From contig JAIFNF010000043.1 of NCBI GenBank assembly GCA_020047885.1, forward strand, positions 1 through 14,411: a stretch of 14,411 nt of DNA, written 5' to 3'. A program made the position numbers and the translations under genes. The stretch comes from Gammaproteobacteria bacterium (GTDB lineage: Bacteria; Pseudomonadota; Gammaproteobacteria; Competibacterales; Competibacteraceae). How positions within the stretch are numbered: the first letter of the stretch is position 1; every line of letters starts with the position of its first letter. Below are positions 1 to 6,432 of the stretch, piece by piece. The notes beneath the pieces were generated by a model. The model saw only the letters and a list, made by a program, of their open reading frames with translations, searched no databases and was not told the DNA's origin.

Positions 1-2
1 GC

Positions 3-104
3 GAACTGGTCTACATCGCGCCGACCCGGGTCAATCTGCAACTGACCCAGGAACGCTGGCCGGAGGTGCGCTTCACCGCGACCCGCGAACATGGCGCACG
101 GTGA
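3..104 (+). CDS. C-terminal end of an unidentified protein (partial)
   Basis: An open frame enters from the left edge and stops at a TGA at 102-104, giving 33 residues that begin ELVYIAP and end REHGAR. The other two plus frames also stop early or continue into the opposing gene, so this frame is the best candidate for the tail of a plus-strand gene converging on the transporter at 129. The peptide is polar with no motif that I recognise, and I assign no function. Only 24 bases separate the two stop codons and no clear terminator hairpin is seen there. It could also be a chance open frame. Confidence 0.45.
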   Translation, partial: ELVYIAPTRVNLQLTQERWPEVRFTATREHGAR

Positions 105-128
105 AGGCGATCAGGCGATGGTCTGGAT

Positions 129-1457
129 TCACTGCCCCAGGGTGATATTGCGGCAGCGCGTTTCGTGCAGAAAGGTCGAGGCGACGATGGCCAGCGCTAC
201 GCATCCCAGCATCAGGAGAAAGCCCGCCTGATAGTCAGCGGCGCTGTACACCCGCACCCCGTTGACCAACTCGCCGCGCCAACTGGAATCCATGATCAAG
301 CCAAACAGCGGCTGGAGAAGGCCCGCGCCCAGAAACAGGCCAGTATTCACCAGGGCGATGGCCATTCCCGACAACGCCGGAGCTACCACTTCTTTCGCCC
401 CGGCGTAGGTCAGGACAAACGACCCGCAACTGAAGCCCATCAGGATGAACCAGCCCATGCCCACCAGACCCGGCGTCCAGTTTCCATAGACGATGCCCAA
501 CCAGGCCAGTCCGTACAGCAGGACGCCGCTGACCAACAATGGTTTGCGGCGACCCAGTCGGTCAGAACACCAGCCGCTGAACAGGGCACCAGCGGCAAAC
601 CCGGCCAGCGCCAAGCTGGTGTACAGGGAGGCGGCGGAGCGCTCCAGCCCATGCAGATCGCGGAGAAAGGGAATCGCCCACAGCCCGAGAAACGCCAGCA
701 TACTGCCCGGCATACCCAGATTGAACCAGAATCCCGGCCAGACCCGGCGCGTCGCCAGCACGCCCAGCAGATCATGCCACCAGTGCTGTTGCCGCCCTTC
801 GTGCCGGGCATGGCCATCCATCTCCCGGATCGACGGGAAACCGGCTTCTTCAGGCGTGTTGCGCACCTTGAGCCACGACACGACTGCCAGCAGCAAGGCG
901 ATGCCGCCCAGCGCGACAAACACGGTGCGCCATGACCAGAGCATCAAGAGTCCCGCCAGGGGGCCGGTCGCCAGAATCGCGCCCACATTCCCCATGAGCA
1001 GGGTCAGGCCGCTGATGAAGCCGTAATCGCGGTCGCGGAACCAGAGCGTATTGCTTTTCATCAGCCCGACGAAGACCACCGACACCCCCAGGCCGACCAG
1101 GGCGCGTCCCACCGACGCCTCCCAGAACGTATCGGCCATCCCAAACACGATGGAACCGACACCGGATATGGCATTGCCAAGCGTCACCGAAATCCGTGCG
1201 CCCAGGGTATCCGCCAATACCCCGGCAGGAATTTGCATCACGGTATAGATGTAGTAATACATGGCCGCCAGCGATCCCAGCGCCGCGCCGGTGGCTCCAA
1301 AGGCTTTCATCAGGTCGGCGGACACCACCGCCGGGGCGATCCGGTGGAAAAAAACGAGGATGTAGGCGGCGGCCAGAATGGCGTAAATCAGCCAGCGAAC
1401 GCGCACGAAATGCGCCTGATCAAATAACGGGGAGGTCGCGGTAGGGGATGCAGTCAT
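129..1457 (-). CDS. MFS transporter
   Basis: A polytopic inner-membrane transporter of the major facilitator superfamily, 442 residues from the chosen start, with about twelve hydrophobic segments. The superfamily signature loop after TM2 is visible (IPAGVLADTLGAR, pattern G-x-L-A-D-x-x-G-x-R). Its weaker copy lies between TM8 and TM9 (SGWCSDRLGRRK). Family members move small solutes by uniport, symport or antiport, and the substrate cannot be read from the sequence. An upstream ATG at 1500-1502 would add 15 residues. Those codons are AT-rich in third position, unlike the rest of the gene, and neither start has a good ribosome-binding site, so I prefer the ATG at 1455-1457. It lies about 120 bases downstream of mutS on the same strand and may be read from the mutS message, but no functional link is evident. 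Confidence 0.85.
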   Translation of the reverse strand: MTASPTATSPLFDQAHFVRVRWLIYAILAAAYILVFFHRIAPAVVSADLMKAFGATGAALGSLAAMYYYIYTVMQIPAGVLADTLGARISVTLGNAISGVGSIVFGMADTFWEASVGRALVGLGVSVVFVGLMKSNTLWFRDRDYGFISGLTLLMGNVGAILATGPLAGLLMLWSWRTVFVALGGIALLLAVVSWLKVRNTPEEAGFPSIREMDGHARHEGRQQHWWHDLLGVLATRRVWPGFWFNLGMPGSMLAFLGLWAIPFLRDLHGLERSAASLYTSLALAGFAAGALFSGWCSDRLGRRKPLLVSGVLLYGLAWLGIVYGNWTPGLVGMGWFILMGFSCGSFVLTYAGAKEVVAPALSGMAIALVNTGLFLGAGLLQPLFGLIMDSSWRGELVNGVRVYSAADYQAGFLLMLGCVALAIVASTFLHETRCRNITLGQ

Positions 1458-1578
1458 GGTTTTTTTTGAAGGATCGGGTGAAGGTGGCAGTTGAAGAAGC
1501 ATACCGCAGGGTAACCGTGCCCTGGGGCTGCGGGTTCGGCTTCGGCTTTAGAATTTTGAATTTCGTGGCGACTGCCCG

Positions 1579-4173
1579 TCAATCCACCCACTTTTGCAAC
1601 CGTCGCAACTCCGTCAACGCCTGATCCGGGGTCAGGGTTTCCCAGTCGAGATCAGCCAGCGCCTCGACCACCGGGTGTCGCGATTCGCCAAATAAGCCCA
1701 TCTGCGGTTTCGCTGCTATCCGGGCAGGCGGCAATTCCTTACGCAGCATCTGCCGCTCCAGCAACCGCAACCGCTGCCGCGCCTGTTGAATCACAGTCGG
1801 CGGCACACCGGCCAGAGCGGCGACATGCAGCCCGTAACTACGATCCGCTGGCCCATCCTGCACACGATGCAGAAACACAATACTGTCGCCATGCTCCACC
1901 GCGTCCAGATGCACATTGACGATGCCCGGTTGTTCATCCGGCAACCGGGTCAGCTCGAAATAATGCGTGGCGAACAGGGTGAACGCCCGCACCGTTCCCG
2001 CTAGATGCGCCGCGCAAGCCCAGGCCAGCGCCAGACCATCAAAGGTGCTGGTGCCGCGCCCGATCTCGTCGATCAGCACCAGACTGTGCGCGGTCGCGTT
2101 GTGCAGGATATTCGCCGCCTCGCTCATCTCCACCATAAACGTCGAGCGCCCGCCCGCCAGATCATCCGATGCGCCGATTCGGGTGAAAATGCGGTCAATC
2201 GGGCCGATCACCGCCCGTTCGGCAGGAACAAAACTGCCCAGATGCGCCAGCAACACAATCAACGCAGTCTGGCGCATGAACGTGCTTTTACCGCCGAGAT
2301 TGGGGCCGGTAATGATCAGCATCCGCCGCTGTTCCGGTTCCAGCCGCAAATCGTTTGGCACAAACGGCTCTTCCAGCACCTGCTCAACCACCGGATGCCG
2401 CCCGGCGACGATGTCAATACCTGGCTGATCCACCAGTTCCGGCGGATGCCAGTCCAGGGCGGCGGCGCGTTCCGCCAGATTGCTCAACACATCCAGTTCC
2501 GCCAACGCTGCCGCGCTGGTCTGGAGCGTTGGCAACTGAGCAATCAGTTGATCGAGCAGCGCGTCGTACAGCGCTTTTTCCCGCGCCAGCGCCCGTTCCT
2601 GGGCGTGTAGCACCTTGTTCTCGAATTCCTGCAATTCCGGAATGATGTAGCGTTCTGCGCCTTTGAGCGTCTGGCGGCGATGATAGTCCAGGGGAACCGC
2701 CTGCGACTGGCTGCGGGTCACTTCAATGTAATAGCCATGCACCCGGTTGAACCCGACCTTGAGGTTGGCGATGCCGGTGCGTTGCCGCTCCCGCGCCTCC
2801 AGTTCCACCAGATACTGATCACCGCGTTCGTTTAGAGTGCGCAATTCATCCAGTTCCGCGTCATAGCCGGAGGCAATGACCCCGCCATCACGCAGAATTT
2901 GCGGCGGATTGGCCATAATCGCCCGGGTCAGCAGGTCGCACAGTTCGGGATGCGTACCGGCGCGGCCGGCGAGATCCTGTATCAACGCCGCGTCCAGAGT
3001 GCGCAGAAACGGTTGCAGAGTAGGCAAGCGACCCAGCGCATCCGCCAGGGCGGTCAAATCACGGGGTCGAGCTGATTTCAGCGCCACCCGCGCCAGAATG
3101 CGCTCCACATCGCCAACACCGCGCAACTGGCCGCGCAGATATTCATAACCACAGTTATCCAGTAATTGCCCCAGACTGGCCTGGCGCTGGTTCAGCATCA
3201 CCCGGTCACGCAGGGGGCGATGCATCCAGCGGCGTAGCAACCGGGCACCCATTGCAGTTACGCAGCGGTCGAGAACCCCGAGCAGCGTATGTTCATGCTG
3301 GCCGCTCAGACTGTGTTCCAGTTCCAGATTGCGGCGACTGGCGGCATCGAGAATCACGCTGTCCTCATGGCGTTCAACGCGCAGACCGGTCAGATGCGGC
3401 AATGCGCCCCGCTGGGTGTCTTTGACGTATTGCAACAGACAGCCGGCGGCAGCAACGGCCACCGGCTGATCCGCACCGCCGAAACCGTCCAGATTGCGAA
3501 CGCCGAACTGAGCGCACAGCATTCGCGCTGCGCTATCCCGGTCGAAATGCCAGGGCGCTTGCCGACGCAGGCCGGGATGTTGACGCCACGGTTCGGGGAG
3601 GGTGAGATCCTCGTCGATCAGCAATTCTGCCGGTTTCAGCCGCTCCAGTTCACTGAGCAGCGCCGCTTCCCCTGGCAACTGGGTCACCGTGAACCGGCCA
3701 CCGCTTAAATCCAGATGCGCCAGTCCATAGGTATTTTTCACCTGATGCAGCGCCATCACCAGATTATCGCGGCGCTCGTCCAGCAACGCCTCATCGGTCA
3801 AGGTGCCGGGGGTGACAATGCGCATGACCCGCCGTTCCACCGGTCCCTTACTGGTCGCCGGGTCACCAATTTGTTCGCAGATCGCTACTGATTCACCGAG
3901 TTTAACCAGCTTGGCCAGATAGTTTTCCAATGCATGAAAGGGTACACCGGCCATCGGAATCGGCGCACCGGCAGACTGGCCACGAGCGGTTAGCGTGATG
4001 TTGAGCAGTTCCGCGGCGCGCTGGGCATCGGCGTAGAACAGTTCATAAAAATCGCCCATCCGGTAAAACAGCAACACATCGGGATGCTCGGCCTTGAGGC
4101 GCAGATACTGCTGCATCATCGGGGTGTGCTGAGTGAGATCGGGAGCGGGATTTCGTGGGGCAGGCGGGTTCAT
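1579..4173 (-). CDS. mutS: DNA mismatch repair protein MutS
   Basis: MutS binds mispaired and small looped-out bases and, with MutL, starts methyl-directed mismatch repair. The 864 residues compare with 853 in E. coli. The N-terminal mismatch-binding domain holds the Phe-x-Glu wedge at F42 and E44 (GDFYELF). The ATPase domain has Walker A at about 623-631 (GPNLGGKST), the Walker B acids at D702-E703 ([10 protein letters not shown]) and the following TFATHYFEL segment. Near the C-terminus QMGLF (about 824-828) fits a beta-clamp-binding motif. The frame is open further upstream to an ATG at 4243-4245, with others at 4204-4206. A TATAAT at 4213-4218 would start transcription near 4206, so I choose the ATG at 4171-4173, giving a leader of about 33 bases and an N-terminus close to E. 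coli MutS. It is divergent from corA. Confidence 0.97.
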   Translation of the reverse strand: MNPPAPRNPAPDLTQHTPMMQQYLRLKAEHPDVLLFYRMGDFYELFYADAQRAAELLNITLTARGQSAGAPIPMAGVPFHALENYLAKLVKLGESVAICEQIGDPATSKGPVERRVMRIVTPGTLTDEALLDERRDNLVMALHQVKNTYGLAHLDLSGGRFTVTQLPGEAALLSELERLKPAELLIDEDLTLPEPWRQHPGLRRQAPWHFDRDSAARMLCAQFGVRNLDGFGGADQPVAVAAAGCLLQYVKDTQRGALPHLTGLRVERHEDSVILDAASRRNLELEHSLSGQHEHTLLGVLDRCVTAMGARLLRRWMHRPLRDRVMLNQRQASLGQLLDNCGYEYLRGQLRGVGDVERILARVALKSARPRDLTALADALGRLPTLQPFLRTLDAALIQDLAGRAGTHPELCDLLTRAIMANPPQILRDGGVIASGYDAELDELRTLNERGDQYLVELEARERQRTGIANLKVGFNRVHGYYIEVTRSQSQAVPLDYHRRQTLKGAERYIIPELQEFENKVLHAQERALAREKALYDALLDQLIAQLPTLQTSAAALAELDVLSNLAERAAALDWHPPELVDQPGIDIVAGRHPVVEQVLEEPFVPNDLRLEPEQRRMLIITGPNLGGKSTFMRQTALIVLLAHLGSFVPAERAVIGPIDRIFTRIGASDDLAGGRSTFMVEMSEAANILHNATAHSLVLIDEIGRGTSTFDGLALAWACAAHLAGTVRAFTLFATHYFELTRLPDEQPGIVNVHLDAVEHGDSIVFLHRVQDGPADRSYGLHVAALAGVPPTVIQQARQRLRLLERQMLRKELPPARIAAKPQMGLFGESRHPVVEALADLDWETLTPDQALTELRRLQKWVD

Positions 4174-4212
4174 AGGCAGAGCTTCTCGGCACCGGGTCGT
4201 TTCCATGGTCGC

Positions 4213-4218
4213 ATTATA
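4213..4218 (-). promoter_or_regulatory. Candidate -10 box of the mutS promoter
   Basis: Reading the minus strand gives a perfect TATAAT, 40 bases upstream of the chosen mutS ATG. No good -35 hexamer lies at the usual 16-18 base spacing; the nearest TTG-containing hexamer (TTGCGG, 4240-4245) is about 21 bases away. If it is used, transcription begins near 4206. That rules out the longest MutS start and would make the start at 4206 nearly leaderless. Confidence 0.5.
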
Positions 4219-4267
4219 GAGTTCCTGCCGACCGATTCCCCGCAAAAACCAGCTTCGGCGATTTTCC

Positions 4268-4296
4268 TTTACCCAAACCGGGTTTCAGACTATGTT
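4268..4296 (+). promoter_or_regulatory. Candidate sigma-70 promoter of corA
   Basis: TTTACC at 4268-4273 and TATGTT at 4291-4296 are separated by 17 bases; each matches four of six consensus positions. The predicted start near 4303 leaves about 24 bases of leader before the corA ATG at 4327. The site lies back to back with the mutS -10 box, so the spacer probably drives both genes. Confidence 0.45.
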
Positions 4297-4326
4297 CCAC
4301 GCCACTTTGACCACGGCGCACCTCCC

Positions 4327-5289
4327 ATGATCAACGCCTTTGAACTGCAAAATGGCCGTCTCTGCCAGATTCAAATTGAAACGCAGGCCGATCTTGATCA
4401 CACCAAACCGATCTGGATTGACTTTGATGATCCCGGCGATGACGAGCGCCTGCTGGCCAAGGAACTATTTAATCTGACCTTGCCGGATGAGGACGATTTC
4501 GGCGACATCGAGGCCAGCGCCCGCTGTTTTGAAGATGCGTCCGGCGCTCTGCAAGTCCGCTCCGATTTCCTGATCGACAAGGACGATGAATCGCGTAATA
4601 TCCCGGTCGCCTTCGTCCTCAAACAGGACATCCTGTTCAGTCTGCATGAGGAAGATTTGCCGGTTTTTCGCCTGTTGCGGATGCGCGCCCGCCACCAACC
4701 GGGCTATCTTCAGGATTGCCGCGATGTCCTCTTGGAACTGTACGCGACCGATGCGGAATATTCCGCTGACGCCCTGGAGGGCATTTACGAGGCGCTGGAA
4801 GCGATTAGCGGGCGGGTGCTGAAAGCCCGGCTAACCGATGAAGCCGCGGCGGAGGTGCTGGCGCATATCGCCCGTGAAGAAGATTTGAACGGGCGGATTC
4901 GCCGCAACATGATGGACACGCGTCGCGCCATTTCCTTCCTGATGCGGCGGCGATTGCTGTCGGCGGAGCAGATCGAGGAAGCCCGGCAAATCCTGCGTGA
5001 TATCGAATCGCTGGATGGACATACCTCGTTCCTGTTTGAAAAAATCAACTTTCTGATGGACGCCACCGTCGGTTTTATTAATATCAATCAAAACAAGATT
5101 ATCAAGATTTTTTCTGTGGCTTCGGTCGCTATGCTGCCGCCGACCTTGATCGCTAGTATTTACGGGATGAATTTTCAGGCCATGCCTGAACTCCAATGGA
5201 CATTCGGCTATCCACTGGCATTAGGGCTGATGGCGGCGTCGATTATTGCGCCGTTCTGGTTTTTCCGCCGCAAGGGCTGGTTAAAGTAG
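4327..5289 (+). CDS. corA: Magnesium/cobalt transport protein CorA
   Basis: CorA forms a pentameric inner-membrane channel that takes up Mg2+ and also Co2+ and Ni2+. The protein has 320 residues, near the 316 of E. coli CorA. It shows the family plan: a long acidic and helical cytoplasmic N-terminal part, then two membrane helices at the C-terminus. The signature GMN lies at about 280-282 at the end of TM1 (IASIYGMNF), followed by the periplasmic MPEL loop, TM2 and a basic tail (FFRRKGWLK). The frame extends upstream to 4084 over mutS, but that stretch is antisense to mutS. The ATG at 4327 gives the normal N-terminus and sits just downstream of a promoter candidate. No strong ribosome-binding site is visible. 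The stop is followed after 36 bases by pncC. Confidence 0.95.
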   Translation: MINAFELQNGRLCQIQIETQADLDHTKPIWIDFDDPGDDERLLAKELFNLTLPDEDDFGDIEASARCFEDASGALQVRSDFLIDKDDESRNIPVAFVLKQDILFSLHEEDLPVFRLLRMRARHQPGYLQDCRDVLLELYATDAEYSADALEGIYEALEAISGRVLKARLTDEAAAEVLAHIAREEDLNGRIRRNMMDTRRAISFLMRRRLLSAEQIEEARQILRDIESLDGHTSFLFEKINFLMDATVGFININQNKIIKIFSVASVAMLPPTLIASIYGMNFQAMPELQWTFGYPLALGLMAASIIAPFWFFRRKGWLK

Positions 5290-5314
5290 CCGATACTGTT
5301 GCGTCATCCTGCGC

Positions 5315-5320
5315 AGGAGA
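5315..5320 (+). promoter_or_regulatory. Ribosome-binding site of pncC
   Basis: AGGAGA lies five bases before a GTG at 5326-5328. This places the pncC start at GTG rather than at the in-frame TTG at 5299, which has no comparable site. Confidence 0.75.
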
Positions 5321-5325
5321 TCGCC

Positions 5326-5838
5326 GTGTCCGCACAAAATCCCGCGCAGCAAAATCTCTACGAACTGGCCGTGCAAGTGGGCACTGCCTTACGCACCCGG
5401 AAACAGAAGCTGGCCATTGCCGAATCCTGCACCGGTGGTTGGATCGCCAAAGTCGCCACGGATGTCCCAGGCAGCTCCGCCTGGTTCGACCGGGGCTTTG
5501 TCACTTACAGCAACGCCGCCAAGACCGAACTGCTGGACGTTCGCGAATCGACTATCACCTCACATGGCGCGGTGAGCGCCGAAGTCGTCGCGGAAATGGC
5601 CGCAGGTGCGCTGGAACACAGTCGCGCCGATTTGACCCTGGCCGTCAGTGGCATTGCCGGTCCGGATGGCAGCAGTCCTGACAAGCCGGTCGGCACCGTG
5701 TATCTGGGGTGGGCGCAGCGCAATGGCGCGGTGTACGCTGAATGCCTGCATCTTGAGGGCAACCGCGATGCGGTACGTCTGCAATCTGTCGCCGCCGCCT
5801 TACAGGGAGTGCTGGATGTCTTCGCCCGTCAACCCTGA
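5326..5838 (+). CDS. pncC: Nicotinamide-nucleotide amidohydrolase PncC (CinA C-terminal domain)
   Basis: A stand-alone CinA C-terminal-type protein of 170 residues (E. coli PncC/YgaD is about the same size). The family hydrolyses nicotinamide mononucleotide to nicotinate mononucleotide and ammonia, recycling the NMN released by NAD-dependent DNA ligase. Diagnostic segments are AESCTGGW (E33-S34-C35-T36-G37-G38), which contains the conserved serine, VTYSNAAK (59-66), and SGIAGPDG (108-115). The N-terminal molybdopterin-binding-like half found in two-domain CinA is absent, as in E. coli. The start is GTG with a strong AGGAG. The last 23 bases overlap thpR. Placement directly before recA is the conserved gammaproteobacterial arrangement. 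Confidence 0.93.
   Translation: MSAQNPAQQNLYELAVQVGTALRTRKQKLAIAESCTGGWIAKVATDVPGSSAWFDRGFVTYSNAAKTELLDVRESTITSHGAVSAEVVAEMAAGALEHSRADLTLAVSGIAGPDGSSPDKPVGTVYLGWAQRNGAVYAECLHLEGNRDAVRLQSVAAALQGVLDVFARQP
5804..5809 (+). promoter_or_regulatory. Ribosome-binding site of thpR
   Basis: AGGGAG inside the end of pncC stands six bases before the ATG at 5816. It supports the overlapping start over longer in-frame alternatives. Confidence 0.7.
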
Positions 5839-6358
5839 AAAGCCCAGGCGGTTATTCCTGGCGCTCTGGCCGGGAGTGCGAGAGCGTCAGTCCATGGTCC
5901 GTCTGGCGACGCGGGCAACCGGTCAGCAGCGGCGCATTGCCGATGACCTGCTGCATTTGACCCTGGTCTTTCTGGGGAAGACCGATGCCGACCGGTTAGC
6001 TGCTTACGAGGCCGCACTGACGGATCTGCCAGTTCCGGAGATGGAACTGGTGCTGGATCGCTATGGCTATTGGCCGCAGTCGCGGATTCTCTGGCTGGGG
6101 TCGAGCTGCACGCCGCCGGAATTGTATGAACTGGTTGCGGAACTGCATCGACGGTTGCGCGACTGCGGTTTTGAACCGGAAGATCGGGCGTTTCAGGCGC
6201 ATGTGACGCTGGCGCGGCGGTTTTCCGGCCCCGTACCGACGGAACTGCCGCCCGTGCCGATTCGCTGGCGGGTCAACGAAGTGACGCTGGTGGAGTCCAC
6301 GCCGCCGCCGCGACTCACGCATTATGAGGTGTTGCGCTACTGGCCGGAGCGTCGGTGA
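5816..6358 (+). CDS. thpR: RNA 2',3'-cyclic phosphodiesterase / 2'-5' RNA ligase family (ThpR)
   Basis: A 180-residue member of the 2H phosphoesterase superfamily. Both catalytic H-x-T-x motifs are present, HLTL at 47-50 and HVTL at 129-132, with the usual spacing for two symmetric lobes. Characterised relatives open 2',3'-cyclic phosphates on RNA ends and can reversibly join tRNA halves through 2'-5' linkages. The cellular role in bacteria is unsettled. The ATG at 5816 has an AGGGAG six bases upstream and overlaps the pncC stop by 23 bases, so the two genes are probably translationally coupled. The gene lies between pncC and recA, which are adjacent in E. coli. The stop at 6356-6358 is only four bases before the recA -10 box. 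Confidence 0.92.
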   Translation: MSSPVNPEKPRRLFLALWPGVRERQSMVRLATRATGQQRRIADDLLHLTLVFLGKTDADRLAAYEAALTDLPVPEMELVLDRYGYWPQSRILWLGSSCTPPELYELVAELHRRLRDCGFEPEDRAFQAHVTLARRFSGPVPTELPPVPIRWRVNEVTLVESTPPPRLTHYEVLRYWPERR

Positions 6359-6368
6359 GGGCTATAAT
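6341..6368 (+). promoter_or_regulatory. Candidate recA promoter
   Basis: A perfect TATAAT lies at 6363-6368 just after the thpR stop. The best hexamer at a 16-base spacing is TGGCCG at 6341-6346, matching three of six -35 positions, so the -35 is weak. Transcription would start near 6375, about 58 bases before the recA ATG. The surrounding 11 bases (GCTATAATCGC) recur exactly at the lysC promoter. I see no CTG-N10-CAG LexA operator here. Confidence 0.55.
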
Positions 6369-6379
6369 CGCTGAATATC

Positions 6380-6406
6380 ACCGGTGCAGTTCGGCTGGCC
6401 GGTTTT
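6380..6406 (+). terminator. Weak hairpin plus T-run in the recA leader (terminator or attenuator candidate)
   Basis: ACCGG at 6380-6384 can pair with CCGGT at 6399-6403 around a 14-base loop, followed by a short TTTT. It overlaps a perfect palindrome CACCGGTG at 6379-6386. The stem is only five base pairs (six with a G-T wobble) and the T-run is short. It might end read-through from pncC-thpR, but it also lies inside the recA leader, so it would have to be leaky. Confidence 0.25.
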
Positions 6407-6418
6407 CCCATCAGTCAT

Positions 6419-6424
6419 AAGGGG
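6419..6424 (+). promoter_or_regulatory. Ribosome-binding site of recA
   Basis: AAGGGG stands eight bases before the ATG at 6433. The in-frame GTG at 6424 overlaps it, so the ATG, which gives the N-terminus MDDNKKKAL, is the likely start. Confidence 0.7.
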
Positions 6425-6432
6425 TGTATGGA

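Noticed and set aside
165..935. Long plus-strand open frame opposite the MFS gene
   Set aside because: It is antisense to a clear transporter, Gln/His/Arg-rich and of low complexity, as expected of a shadow frame in GC-rich DNA.
1507..1524. Hairpin CAGGGTA/TGCCCTG as a mutS terminator
   Set aside because: The stem contains a G-T wobble that becomes an A-C mismatch on the transcribed strand, and no T-run follows in the mutS direction.
4084..4326. N-terminal extension of CorA by 81 residues
   Set aside because: That stretch is antisense to the start of mutS and includes the promoter region; CorA homologues start near the ATG at 4327.
6371..6388. CTG...CAG as a LexA box before recA
   Set aside because: The spacing is 13 bases rather than the 10 of the gammaproteobacterial LexA operator, and the arms lack the flanking TA-rich core.
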